Shown here piece by piece: positions 54,799-62,992 of a DNA stretch of 64,000 nucleotides. Within the stretch, counting starts at the first letter, position 1. The number at the start of each line of letters is the position of its first letter. Source of the stretch: Nitrososphaerota archaeon. GTDB taxonomy: Archaea; Thermoproteota; Nitrososphaeria; Nitrososphaerales; Nitrosopumilaceae. A program made the position numbers and the translations under genes. The notes beneath the pieces were generated by a model, which searched no databases, was not told where the DNA came from, and saw only the letters and a list, made by a program, of their open reading frames with translations. The DNA is taken from the NCBI GenBank assembly GCA_028866895.1, contig JAGWHF010000001.1:186001-250000 (forward strand). Reading direction: 5' to 3'.

Positions 54799-55194
54799 GT
54801 GGTTAAGGAATTCAGATACCGCGGTGTATCTGTTGAGGAATTGCAAAGCCTGTCACTTGAGAAGCTGTTTGAACTTCTGCCCTCTAGGGCAAGGAGGTCA
54901 CTCACTAGGGGGATTACCGATGGTAAGAGAAAACTACTCGAGGAAGCAAAACTTGCCAAGGCGGGCAAGCTCAAAACGCCTATTAAGACTCATCTTAGAG
55001 ACGTGATAATTCTTCCGTACATGGTGGGGTTGAATATTAGCGTGTTTTCAGGCAAAGACTTTATTCCTATTGATATAAAGCCCGAAATGGTGGGACATTA
55101 TCTGGGCGAGTTTGCAATGACAAACAAACGGGTTGTTCACGGGGCACCTGGTGTAGGAGCATCAAGGTCTAGTTTGTATGTCCCATTAAAGTGA
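54799..55194 (+). CDS. rps19: 30S ribosomal protein S19 (uS19)
   Basis: A 131-aa archaeal S19 ([52 protein letters not shown]). GTG start, 41 bp after rpl23. Confidence 0.96.
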   Translation: MVKEFRYRGVSVEELQSLSLEKLFELLPSRARRSLTRGITDGKRKLLEEAKLAKAGKLKTPIKTHLRDVIILPYMVGLNISVFSGKDFIPIDIKPEMVGHYLGEFAMTNKRVVHGAPGVGASRSSLYVPLK

Positions 55195-55655
55195 TTTCTA
55201 TGCATTTTGGATATTCTTTTCAAAATTATGACAAAACAAGGCATGTTCGTGCCTCGCTTAGGGAAAAAACCATTTCTCACAAGCACGCTCGTGAAATTGC
55301 TGTTGCCATCAAAGGAATGTCCATAGAAAAGGCCAGAAACTATCTGCAGGCAGTGGTTAATAGGGAAAGAGCTGTCCCCTTCCGGAGATATCACAACGAG
55401 GTTGGTCACAAAGCCGACAGTGGCGTGATGGCTGGACGATATCCTAAAAAAGCTGCTACCGAGTTCTCGAAACTTCTCGATAATCTGGAATCAAACGCGG
55501 AATATCGTGGGATGGATCTTGACAGATTGAAGATAATTAATGCCACTGTTCACAAAGGAAGAAAGATCCAAAGATTTACACCACGTGCACAAGGTCGTGC
55601 TACGCCCAAGATAAACATCTTGACGCATGTAGAATTGGTAGCGCAGGAGATTTGA
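55191..55655 (+). CDS. rpl22: 50S ribosomal protein L22 (uL22)
   Basis: A 154-aa L22 ([42 protein letters not shown]). GTG at 55,191 overlaps the S19 stop; ATG at 55,200 is also possible. Confidence 0.95.
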   Translation: MISMHFGYSFQNYDKTRHVRASLREKTISHKHAREIAVAIKGMSIEKARNYLQAVVNRERAVPFRRYHNEVGHKADSGVMAGRYPKKAATEFSKLLDNLESNAEYRGMDLDRLKIINATVHKGRKIQRFTPRAQGRATPKINILTHVELVAQEI

Positions 55656-55656
55656 C

Positions 55657-56430
55657 ATGTCCTCAGTGAAAAACGTTATCCAAGATAGCTACAAACTCAT
55701 GCTTTTGAAGGATTATCTTCGAACTGCAATAAAGGAATCTGGATTTTCAGAGGTGGATATTCAAAAAACGCCGACGGGAACTAGGGTCGGCTTGCATGTC
55801 ACAAGGCCTGGTATAGTGATAGGGAGGAAAGGCAGCGGCATTAGGGATCTCACTAAGGTGCTTGAGAAGGATTTCGGGCTTAAGAATCCGCAAATTTCGG
55901 TTATAGAGATACCACGTCCAGAACTGGAACCGAGCGTCATGTGCAACAGGATGTCGCAACATCTCGCCCGAGGTACTGCATTTAGGAGGGCGGTAATGTG
56001 GACCTTGCAGACAATTATGGATGCCGGCGCAATGGGTGTGCAAATCACGATATCTGGAAAATTGAGGGGGGAACGCTCTTCATTTGAGAAACACAGTAAA
56101 GGGATTCTTCCCAGGGCAGGATATCAGGCTGGTGTTGTCGTTGCCGAGGATATTGTCCATGTGGAGACAAAGATGGGGCTTATTGGAGTCAGGATAAGGA
56201 TAGCACGAAAGGAATTCTACATTCCAGAATTTGAGATGAGGACCAAAAAAGAGATGGCGGAAAGGAGGGCCGCTTCTGCTTTGGAAGGGAAAGAGGTAGA
56301 ACTGGAGTCTGCCGAGGAACCCAAGATTGATCAGACTAAACCACGCACGGAAACTGAGGAAGTTGAAAGAGAGACCGAACTTATTGAAAAAGTGGAAACC
56401 TTTGAAGAGGTAGAGGAGGAGCTAAAGTAA
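55657..56430 (+). CDS. rps3: 30S ribosomal protein S3 (uS3)
   Basis: A 257-aa S3. KH domain with GRKGSGIRDLTKVL (about 52-65), and C-terminal domain with GQ/QAGVVVAEDIVHVETKMG. The last 55 residues are a Glu-rich tail beyond the core. ATG follows rpl22 by 1 nt. Confidence 0.95.
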   Translation: MSSVKNVIQDSYKLMLLKDYLRTAIKESGFSEVDIQKTPTGTRVGLHVTRPGIVIGRKGSGIRDLTKVLEKDFGLKNPQISVIEIPRPELEPSVMCNRMSQHLARGTAFRRAVMWTLQTIMDAGAMGVQITISGKLRGERSSFEKHSKGILPRAGYQAGVVVAEDIVHVETKMGLIGVRIRIARKEFYIPEFEMRTKKEMAERRAASALEGKEVELESAEEPKIDQTKPRTETEEVERETELIEKVETFEEVEEELK

Positions 56431-56633
56431 TGGCAAGACTGAAGATGCGTACACTGCGAGAGCTCAATGAAACAGACCTGAGAGACAGGCTTGACCAACT
56501 ACGGTCAGAACTCACAAAACTTAGGATAGAGTCTTCCAAAGGAACGTTGAGGAAGGACAGTGGAAAGGTAAAACCCCTCAGGAGGGACATCGCACGCGTG
56601 CTAACCAGAATCAATGAGATGAAAAATAAATGA
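56430..56633 (+). CDS. rpl29: 50S ribosomal protein L29 (uL29)
   Basis: A 67-aa two-helix protein (MRTLRELNETDLRDRLDQLRSELTKLRIES). Overlaps rps3 by 1 nt and the RNase P gene by 4 nt. Confidence 0.93.
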   Translation: MARLKMRTLRELNETDLRDRLDQLRSELTKLRIESSKGTLRKDSGKVKPLRRDIARVLTRINEMKNK

Positions 56634-56893
56634 TTACCCATGACAATATTGCATCACATGAATTGATCGGCCTTTTCGCACAGGTTGTAGAATCCGGCAA
56701 CAAACAGATAATAGGCGTGGAAGGAAAAGTTGTCGACGAAACGAAATTTATGATCACGCTAGAAACTAAAAACGGTCTCAAGAAATTTCCGAAAGACTCA
56801 TCCTCTTGGAGATTCAAGTTTAGCAACGGAGAGGCAGAAATAGATGGGACTAAATTAACCAAAAGGGCATACGAAAGGGTTGGTGCAAGATGA
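56630..56893 (+). CDS. rnp1: RNase P protein component 1 (Rpp29/Pop4)
   Basis: An 87-aa Sm-like beta-barrel protein (HELIGLFAQVVESGNKQIIGVEGKVVDETKFMITLE), which binds RNase P RNA and helps process tRNA 5' ends. Its place between L29 and S17 is typical of archaea; the SUI1 gene often found there is absent. Confidence 0.93.
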   Translation: MITHDNIASHELIGLFAQVVESGNKQIIGVEGKVVDETKFMITLETKNGLKKFPKDSSSWRFKFSNGEAEIDGTKLTKRAYERVGAR

Positions 56894-57216
56894 TGATTAG
56901 GAACATAGGTCTGCAAGTTCAGCAGCCGAAGAACGAATGCGCGGACAGGGACTGCCCATTCCATGGAATGTTAAGCATACGCGGCAAGTTGATTCAGGGA
57001 AAAGTTGTAAGTGCAAAGGCGCCAAAAATGGTGGTAGTTCAACAGGAGGCCCCGAAGTTTGTACCAAAATACAAGAGGTATGCACGAAGTCAGAGTAAGA
57101 TCCACGCCCACAGGCCTTTGTGTATTGATGTCAAAGAAGGCGACATCGTGCTGACAGCTGAATGCAGGCCGTTGTCAAAGAGCGTTTCCTTCGTAGTTGT
57201 AGAGGTCGTGTCATAA
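56890..57216 (+). CDS. rps17: 30S ribosomal protein S17 (uS17)
   Basis: A 108-aa archaeal S17 with a Cys-bearing start (NECADRDCPFHGML) and OB fold (VVSAKAPKMVVVQ; DVKEGDIVLTAECRPLSKSVSFVVVE). Its TAA overlaps the ATG of rpl14. Confidence 0.94.
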   Translation: MMIRNIGLQVQQPKNECADRDCPFHGMLSIRGKLIQGKVVSAKAPKMVVVQQEAPKFVPKYKRYARSQSKIHAHRPLCIDVKEGDIVLTAECRPLSKSVSFVVVEVVS

Positions 57217-57653
57217 TGGCAGCAACGAAAAGTCGAGCCGTTTCTGCAAAAGGTGTTCAGGAGTTTAGGCCGTATGTTACTAGGCCTCTTCCGCTGGGGG
57301 CGCAAGTTGTTTGTGCAGACAATACGGGTGCAAAGATCCTTGAGATAGTAATGGTGCAAAAGACCAAGACGAGGGTGGCTAGATATCCATCAGCTGCGGT
57401 TGGCGATTTTGTGAATGTTGTAGTAAAAAAAGGTCCTGGTGAATTAAGAGGGCAAATATTTGGAGCAGTGATAATCAGGCAAAAGTATGCTATACATAGA
57501 CTGAGTGGTGTCAGAGTGACATTCGAGGATAATGCCGCGGTATTAGTTACTCCGGAAGGTGAGATAAAGGGGACCGAAATCAAAGGTCCAGTGGCAGTAG
57601 AGGCGTCAGAAAAATGGCCAAGGATAGCAAATCTGGCATCTATGGTGGTATGA
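57216..57653 (+). CDS. rpl14: 50S ribosomal protein L14 (uL14)
   Basis: A 145-aa L14 (GAQVVCADNTGAKILEIVMV; VGDFVNVVVKKGPGELRGQIFGAVIIRQ). The frame is open further upstream, but the ATG at 57,216 in the TAATG junction is the family start. Confidence 0.95.
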   Translation: MAATKSRAVSAKGVQEFRPYVTRPLPLGAQVVCADNTGAKILEIVMVQKTKTRVARYPSAAVGDFVNVVVKKGPGELRGQIFGAVIIRQKYAIHRLSGVRVTFEDNAAVLVTPEGEIKGTEIKGPVAVEASEKWPRIANLASMVV

Positions 57654-57654
57654 T

Positions 57655-58245
57655 ATGAAACCCACGATTGTAAGAAACAGAATGTTGTATGAATCTCCCA
57701 TGCATTTGGCAAGCAAGCAGCTTGCTTCCCCTCTATCTGACGAACTTCAGGAAAAATACAAACAGAACAGCGCTAGGGTAGTGGAAGGTGATAGTGTCAA
57801 AGTACTTAGAGGTGAGTTTAAGGGAATCGAGGGAAAGGTAACAAGCGTCTCAACGCTAAGACGCGGAATTGCAATAGAGGGAATCAAACGTGAAAAACTA
57901 AAGGGTGGCAATGTTGATATTTTTATTCATCCGTCAAACGTGATGATTACTGTATTGAATCTGGAGGACAAATGGAGGCAGAGCAGGTTGGAGGGACAAA
58001 AGCCGAGGAGTCAAAAACAAAAACCGGTAGAGGATGCCGTCAAACCCAAAGACGAGCCAAAGGTGAAAAAAGAGTCCTCAAAACCCAAAGACGAGAAAAA
58101 AGAGTCGTCCTCCAAACCCAAAGACGAGCCAAAGGTGAAAAAAGAGGAAAAGAAGGATAAAAACTCAAAACAAAAAGAAACAAAAGCAGCTGAAAAACCC
58201 AAGAAAGACGTGCAAAAACCTCAAAAGGGAAAGGGTGGTAAATAA
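57655..58245 (+). CDS. rpl24: 50S ribosomal protein L24 (uL24) with long Lys-rich tail
   Basis: A 196-aa protein. The first 115 or so residues are normal L24 with a KOW motif (VVEGDSVKVLRGEFKGIEGKVTSV). The last 80 are almost only Lys, Glu, Pro, Ser and Asp, with KPKDEPKVKKE repeated. Such a long charged tail is not part of the family core; it may contact rRNA or be disordered. Confidence 0.93.
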   Translation: MKPTIVRNRMLYESPMHLASKQLASPLSDELQEKYKQNSARVVEGDSVKVLRGEFKGIEGKVTSVSTLRRGIAIEGIKREKLKGGNVDIFIHPSNVMITVLNLEDKWRQSRLEGQKPRSQKQKPVEDAVKPKDEPKVKKESSKPKDEKKESSSKPKDEPKVKKEEKKDKNSKQKETKAAEKPKKDVQKPQKGKGGK

Positions 58246-58961
58246 TGGTAAGCATATCGGGAAGCAAGAAACTGAAGAGACAAATGGCCCCTACCTTCTG
58301 GGGAATTACAAGAAAAGAAAAGCGGTTTGTAGTAACGGTTAGGCCAGGCGGACACACAAAAGGGTATTCCATACCGTCTGCTGTCTTTATTCGCGATACC
58401 CTCGGACTTGCAAGCACATTGCGCGAGGTAAAATCCGTCATATATGGGGGTAAGGTAAAGGTCGACGGTGTAACGCGCAAGTCTCTCCATCACGGTCTAG
58501 GGCTCATGGACGTAGTGGAGCTAGATGGGGTGCCGGAGGTATACCGGCTAGTTCCAAAAGACCTGACCGTACTCAAGCCGATTGCAATAAACGCATCTGA
58601 AAAGGGAAAAAAACTCCTCAAGGTTACCAAAAAAGTGACAATCAAGGACAAGAAGACGCAGCTTGGTTTTCATGATGGCAGAAACCTTATCTCTGACACA
58701 AAGGTCGGCGTAGGGGATACCTGTCTGGTCCAAGTTCCGGACGTAAAGATTCTTGACATCATAAAACTCGAGAAGGGCGCACAAGTTATTGTAACGAGCG
58801 GTGTAAACGCTGGCAAGATGGGAAAGATCGCGGAAATGAGGGAAGGTACATTCGTATTACCCAGGAGGGCATTGATTGATGTTGATAACAGGCAGATTGA
58901 GATCCCTTCAGATTCAATAATGGCTGTGGGCAAGGACAAACCGGTAATTCAAATCGAGTGA
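58245..58961 (+). CDS. rps4e: 30S ribosomal protein S4e
   Basis: A 238-aa S4e: S4-like RNA-binding part (RDTLGLASTLREVKSVIYGGKVKVDGVTRKSLHHGLGLMDVVE) and KOW motif (VIVTSGVNAGKMGKIAEM). Archaeal/eukaryotic only. Overlaps rpl5 by 4 nt. Confidence 0.95.
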   Translation: MVSISGSKKLKRQMAPTFWGITRKEKRFVVTVRPGGHTKGYSIPSAVFIRDTLGLASTLREVKSVIYGGKVKVDGVTRKSLHHGLGLMDVVELDGVPEVYRLVPKDLTVLKPIAINASEKGKKLLKVTKKVTIKDKKTQLGFHDGRNLISDTKVGVGDTCLVQVPDVKILDIIKLEKGAQVIVTSGVNAGKMGKIAEMREGTFVLPRRALIDVDNRQIEIPSDSIMAVGKDKPVIQIE

Positions 58962-59488
58962 TAATCATGTCGCAAAAAATAGAATCATCAATGAAAAAAA
59001 TAACGGTTGCAAAAGTGGTGCTGAATATGGGCGTTGGAAAGTCAGGAGAGCCTATTGAGAGAGCAAAACGCGCACTGCTCCAGATATCTGGCCAGCAGCC
59101 GTCACCAAGAATGGCACGTGCAACTCAGAGGGATTGGGGGGTGCACAAGGGGGAGCCCATAGGCGTGGCCGTAACAGTGCGGAAGCAGCCTGCACTGGAC
59201 CTGTTGAAAAGACTCTTTGCGGCAAAGGGGAACCAAATAAAGGGCTCATCATTCGATAATTTCGGTAATATCTCGTTTGGAATACGAGAACACATAGACA
59301 TACCTGGCGTAAAATACGATCCGAACATAGGCATTGTAGGGCTTAACATATCTATCTCGTTGACAAGGCCTGGATTTAACATAAGGGTTAGGAGCAAACA
59401 CAAGGCAAGCGTCGGGGAAGGACACATAATAACGGGCGATGTGGCAAAGGAATTCCTGACTAGGGAATTTGGAGTACAAGTGGTTTAG
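58958..59488 (+). CDS. rpl5: 50S ribosomal protein L5 (uL5)
   Basis: A 176-aa L5 that binds 5S rRNA (VVLNMGVGKSGEPIERAK; GISFGIREHIDIPGVKYDP-like). Start may be ATG at 58,967 (MSQKIESSMKK). Confidence 0.95.
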   Translation: MIIMSQKIESSMKKITVAKVVLNMGVGKSGEPIERAKRALLQISGQQPSPRMARATQRDWGVHKGEPIGVAVTVRKQPALDLLKRLFAAKGNQIKGSSFDNFGNISFGIREHIDIPGVKYDPNIGIVGLNISISLTRPGFNIRVRSKHKASVGEGHIITGDVAKEFLTREFGVQVV

Positions 59489-59489
59489 G

Positions 59490-59669
59490 TTGGCAAAGAA
59501 TAGGGAATACAAGGTCACTGGGCGTAAAGAACACAAGTTCGGCAAGGGCTCCAGATGGTGCAAGAGATGTGGGGATTACAACGCGGTCATACAAAAATAT
59601 GATTTAATACTATGCAGGCGGTGCTTTAGAGAAGTGGCAACTTCATTGGGGTTCAACAAATTTAGGTGA
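59490..59669 (+). CDS. rps14: 30S ribosomal protein S14 (uS14), zinc type
   Basis: A 59-aa protein with two C-x2-C pairs (WCKRCGDYN and LCRRCFRE). The TTG at 59,490, directly after the rpl5 stop, gives the family start; the frame is open 21 nt further up. Confidence 0.93.
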   Translation: MAKNREYKVTGRKEHKFGKGSRWCKRCGDYNAVIQKYDLILCRRCFREVATSLGFNKFR

Positions 59670-59674
59670 TAGTG

Positions 59675-60067
59675 ATGCCGGCAACTAACATACTTGCAAA
59701 CATGTTTGTAACGCTGTACAATAGCGAGGCGAGAAGGAAGGGCGACTGCGTAGTATTACCAACTTCAAAACTTGCCACGGAGGTATTGAAGACATTGCAA
59801 AATCATAATTACATAGGCGAGTTTGAGCAAGTAGATGACAAGAAGGGAGGCAAGTTCAAGATACAACTACTGGCAAAGATAACCAAATGCGGAGCTATCA
59901 CTCCGAGGTTCAAGGTAAGCAAAGGCGGGTACGGAAAATGGGAGCAGCAATACCTCCCATCCTACTCTAGAGGCATGTTGATTGTAACTACCAATCACGG
60001 TGTTATGTCACATCATGAAGCGATGAATAAGGGTCTAGGAGGTCTATTGATAGGATATGTCTACTGA
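59675..60067 (+). CDS. rps8: 30S ribosomal protein S8 (uS8)
   Basis: A 130-aa S8 (ATNILANMFVTLYNSEARRKGDCVV; RGMLIVTTNHGVMSHHEAM). The ATG at 59,675 gives the family start; an upstream frame from 59,666 exists. Overlaps rpl6 by 11 nt. Confidence 0.94.
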   Translation: MPATNILANMFVTLYNSEARRKGDCVVLPTSKLATEVLKTLQNHNYIGEFEQVDDKKGGKFKIQLLAKITKCGAITPRFKVSKGGYGKWEQQYLPSYSRGMLIVTTNHGVMSHHEAMNKGLGGLLIGYVY

Positions 60068-60617
60068 GCAGGAGATAGAGATACACGAGGTAACTATAGG
60101 AATACCGGATAAAGTAAAGGTTAGCGAGAGCCACAGGATCCTAAGCGTGGAGGGGCCTCTTGGAAAGACCAGGAAAAATTTCAAGAAAATACCGGTAGAC
60201 CTGAAGATAGATGGCAAGAATATCCTGTTAAAATCACTTGGTACGAGAAAGAGGGACTATGCCATCTTCAAGACTGCAGAATCGCTTGTTAATACCCTGA
60301 TTAAAGGGGTACAGACGGGGTATACCTTCAAGATGAAGATAGTCTATGCACACTTTCCTATCACTGTGAAGGTAAAGGATGGCTATGTACACGTTGAGAA
60401 CTTCCAAGGAGAGCGCGCCCCGCGGGTTTCCAGGATTTTCGGCAACACAAAAGTTGTTGCAAAAGGAGATGATGTAATAATATCTGGACCAGTCCTGACC
60501 GATGTCTCTCAGACAGCTGCAAGCCTGCAGCAGAACACAAAGGTGAAGAACAAAGACTCGAGAGTTTTTCTTGACGGCATATATCTTTTTGAAAAAAATG
60601 ACGGGATGGAAAAGTAA
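60057..60617 (+). CDS. rpl6: 50S ribosomal protein L6 (uL6)
   Basis: A 186-aa L6 with two repeated alpha/beta domains (VSESHRILSVEGPLGKTRKNF; HVENFQGERAPRVSRIFGNTKV). It is the last ribosomal gene here. L32e, L19e, L18, S5, L30 and L15, which follow in many archaea, are not downstream. Confidence 0.95.
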   Translation: MSTEQEIEIHEVTIGIPDKVKVSESHRILSVEGPLGKTRKNFKKIPVDLKIDGKNILLKSLGTRKRDYAIFKTAESLVNTLIKGVQTGYTFKMKIVYAHFPITVKVKDGYVHVENFQGERAPRVSRIFGNTKVVAKGDDVIISGPVLTDVSQTAASLQQNTKVKNKDSRVFLDGIYLFEKNDGMEK

Positions 60618-60661
60618 CCTCAGCAAGAATTAAATCGTCTTCTCCTACGAACAAGTCTGTT

Positions 60662-60735
60662 GCCGCCCTAGCTCAGCGTGGTAGAGCAGCTGACTGTTAA
60701 TCAGCGGGTCGTCAGTTCAAGTCTGACGGGCGGCG
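60662..60735 (+). tRNA. trnN: tRNA-Asn (anticodon GTT)
   Basis: A full cloverleaf with acceptor GCCGCCC/GGGCGGC, anticodon loop CTGTTAA with anticodon GTT, T arm GTCAG-TTCAAGT-CTGAC and discriminator G. CCA is not encoded. It lies 44 nt after rpl6. Confidence 0.95.
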
Positions 60736-60740
60736 CTTGA

Positions 60741-60764
60741 TATTTCTATATTCGAAATTTGAAA
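60741..60764. repeat. TTCGAA-centred palindrome, copy 1
   Basis: A 24-bp imperfect palindrome with TTTCT...ATTCGAA...GAAA, just after tRNA-Asn. Copies 2 and 3 are at 60,821 and 63,741. Confidence 0.6.
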
Positions 60765-60820
60765 GATTGAATACCTATTCTGTGCCTGTATGATTTGGCT
60801 GAAAACGTCCGTATTCAGAA

Positions 60821-60844
60821 TGTTTCTGAATTCGAATTATGAAA
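60821..60844. promoter_or_regulatory. TTCGAA-centred palindrome, copy 2
   Basis: Same motif (TGTTTCTGAATTCGAA...GAAA), about 90 bp upstream of the 60,936 gene. Confidence 0.6.
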
Positions 60845-60935
60845 TATAGTGTAGCGATCACATTTTGGTTTATTCTATTAGACTGTATAGATCTAATACT
60901 GATCGATTGATAAGCAAATATGCAGGAGGTCCGCA

Positions 60936-61190
60936 TTGGCCAGAACAAGACGCGCAAATAGGTATTGCGTGGATTGCGGGGGCAGGCTAGTTTACTACCC
61001 CCGGCTTTCGAACCCAAAGGCTCCAAACGAGTACCGGGTGCTGGTTTACGCGTGCCCCGACTGCACTAAAGATTTTGACAAGCCCAAGATGTTCTCCATA
61101 CGCAGAAACGTAGTAGAGGAACCTATTGAAACGGTAGAAATCGAGATTGTTCAGGCAAGGGAAAAGATTCCAGAAACCATCAAGGCCTAG
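60936..61190 (+). CDS. Small zinc-ribbon protein
   Basis: An 84-aa basic-start protein (ARTRRANRYCVDCGGRL) with one zinc ribbon: CVDC at 11-14 and CPDC about 27 residues later. An acidic helical tail follows. TTG start with an AGGAGGT ribosome-binding site about 8 nt upstream, unlike the leaderless genes around it. Function unknown; ribosome-associated or transcription-related by place and build. Confidence 0.7.
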   Translation: MARTRRANRYCVDCGGRLVYYPRLSNPKAPNEYRVLVYACPDCTKDFDKPKMFSIRRNVVEEPIETVEIEIVQAREKIPETIKA

Positions 61191-61245
61191 CAAATCCTGG
61201 AAATTATCATAAAATACAAGTACAGGGGCACCAAAATAATGCAAG

Positions 61246-61554
61246 ATGCGTGTATTCTATACGCAGAAGCTTGAGGATATTTTGGAGCGGGTGGAGCTTA
61301 CTGATTGGAGGCAAAAACTTGTTCAACCCCTTACCTACAGGGAACAAACCCTCTCGGATAACTGGAAGTCCTGCGCACTTGGAGAGAGGATTAGAAAAGA
61401 GGGTCGGGACTTGGAAACCGTAAAGGATCTTTCCCCTGAGGCCATAAAGCTCGGGTTTGATTTTGCCGCTGCAATAAGGAGGAGGGATAGCACTGCCGCC
61501 TTGGAGATTTTGGAACAGATAGAAGGAATGCCGTCCATTTGGAGAAATCCGTAA
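61246..61554 (+). CDS. Conserved hypothetical helical protein
   Basis: A 102-aa helical protein (MRVFYTQKLEDILERVELTDWRQKLVQPL...) without membrane segment or Cys pairs. A T-run (TTTTTTT at about 61,567) follows as terminator. Family not recognised. Confidence 0.6.
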   Translation: MRVFYTQKLEDILERVELTDWRQKLVQPLTYREQTLSDNWKSCALGERIRKEGRDLETVKDLSPEAIKLGFDFAAAIRRRDSTAALEILEQIEGMPSIWRNP

Positions 61555-62024
61555 AAATTTGGCCTGTTTTTTTACTAGTTTTGATTGACTGGCGTTAACA
61601 GGAAAAGTGAGTTCGGGTTACTGTTAGTTTGCTGGTAGAAATACGGGGTGCCATTTTTTGACGTGATTTTGGGGAATAATGGGCCCAAAACCTAGGGGTT
61701 TAGCTTTTGTTCTTGGCCCGGAGGTTTATGGAAACCCTTGCCAGCCAATGGGGGTGTTTTGGCCCTTGGCTGCCATATGTAGGCACAAGTGTTAAACCCC
61801 CCCTAAAAATCGGCTTTTTTGAAAAAATCACCCCATTCGTGAATTCGAGGGAAATCCGGGGGGTTGAACTTTCGGGCATGGGGTGAAAAATGGCCCCATC
61901 TCAGCAAAAGTATGTGCAAAAACCCCCCAAATGGGCCTCGGGAGGGGGGTGGTTTCGGGCATGTTTTTGTGGAAAAAGGGGGGTAAAAATAACCCCCAGA
62001 CGTACAAAAACCAGGGCAGATCTC
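61555..62024. other. 470-bp non-coding stretch rich in G and C tracts
   Basis: Runs of five to seven G or C recur, with hairpins such as AGCCAA...TTGGCT (near 61,742-61,770), GGTTT-ATGG-AAACC (near 61,722) and TTTTTT-G-AAAAAA (61,817). Open frames across it have no credible protein wording. It may hold an untranslated RNA, but I cannot match it to a known one. Confidence 0.35.
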
Positions 62025-62120
62025 ATGGTTTTATGTCACAAATGTTCGGAGCAAAAGCACGGCGAATGTATGGGAAAGGCCGGAATGTTTGACTGTGATT
62101 GCCAGCATTGCAAGAAATAG
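62025..62120 (+). CDS. 31-aa cysteine-rich zinc protein
   Basis: A short frame starting MVLCHKCSEQKHGECMGKAG, then DCDCQHCKK: seven Cys and four His/Asp in 31 residues, enough for two zinc sites. The same frame is open further upstream (to 61,890), but that part runs through the G/C-tract DNA. Function unknown. Confidence 0.55.
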   Translation: MVLCHKCSEQKHGECMGKAGMFDCDCQHCKK

Positions 62121-62650
62121 GCCTTAGAAAGGCTAACTTTTCAAACTGGCTATTTGCAGCCCCGGCCTAAAGTGAATTGACGCAGCCAACATTATTCTTG
62201 GGTTCTGGCAGGTCTGCTGGAAGGCCTTGGAATTCATGCCTTATCATATAGGGAGTCAGGGATAGACCAAGAATACCTCGCAAGAGGTAGGACAGCCATC
62301 TTTTTTAGGTCCTGGTGTGCAATCGTACTTTCTGGTGTAAGGAAGGAACAGCCAGATGCCAGGATGGGATGTGATAGCCTGTATCCAAAGAGGTTGGACC
62401 ACGAATGAAAAATAGCAAGCCGTGGAAAGGGTGTACAGCCACAATCTGACCAACTTGAGGTTCGAGAAATCTCCCCTATTTCCCAGGTGTTCAAAAATCA
62501 ATCTCGTTGTGGGGGGGGGATTGACAACTAGAATGGTTGCTTGAGCACGCCTGGAATATTCAAGGCTGTAAATGGTTTGCAAATTCCCTTGGGGGTTGTC
62601 CATCCTAGTTGATCCCCACATTAAATAGGACGAGTCTTGAAGGCGTGGAT
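62121..62650. other. 530-bp region without a convincing gene
   Basis: It holds a TACCTC-GCAA-GAGGTA hairpin with GNRA loop (near 62,273-62,288) and a run of nine G (62,511-62,519). Minus-strand frames of 86 and 121 codons have unlikely composition. A plus-strand frame with several stops reads vaguely like protein and may be a relic. Confidence 0.35.
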
Positions 62651-62992
62651 ATGGAACGGTTTGAGCTAAAAATCACGGTAAATAAAAGGCCGACGGAGGC
62701 CCAGATGAGGGATCTTCACGAATACTTTGCAGAGATGCCGATGGATGAGATTCTTGGAGGGCTATATTTTGCAAAAAACAGGTGGAAGGCAAAGGATGCA
62801 GGCGTGCTCAAAGTCGGGAGGAAAAGCATCGTAAAAAAAGAGATTCACTCAATCACGTACGAGCAGGCCCAGTGGAGGCTCAAAAACTGGAAGGTGATGA
62901 TAGCCAACTACAGGAGGTTGGGATACAGCTACCCTACGATTTCAAGGATAAAGAAGGTCCTCATCGAGGTAAGCCGCAAGAAATCTAGATAG
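62651..62992 (+). CDS. Conserved hypothetical basic protein
   Basis: A 113-aa basic protein (MERFELKITVNKRPTEAQ...). The frame opens 42 nt earlier, but a TTAAATAG box at about 62,619-62,627 lies 27 nt before the ATG at 62,651. The strong Lys/Arg content (WRLKNWKVMIANYRRLGYS) suggests nucleic-acid binding. It overlaps the convergent cdvB gene by 8 nt. Confidence 0.65.
   Translation: MERFELKITVNKRPTEAQMRDLHEYFAEMPMDEILGGLYFAKNRWKAKDAGVLKVGRKSIVKKEIHSITYEQAQWRLKNWKVMIANYRRLGYSYPTISRIKKVLIEVSRKKSR

Noticed and set aside
61883-62092. 69-codon plus-strand frame in G/C-tract DNA
   Set aside because: Overlaps the Cys-rich 31-aa frame, whose zinc pattern is much more convincing.
62335-62400. Resemblance to the SRP RNA helix 8 (GGAAGGAACAGCC)
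   Set aside because: The GGAA loop lacks the closing C-G pair and the opposite strand does not pair, so it is probably chance.
62256-62621. 121-codon minus-strand frame
   Set aside because: Unlikely residue make-up and runs across a nine-G tract; no start signal.
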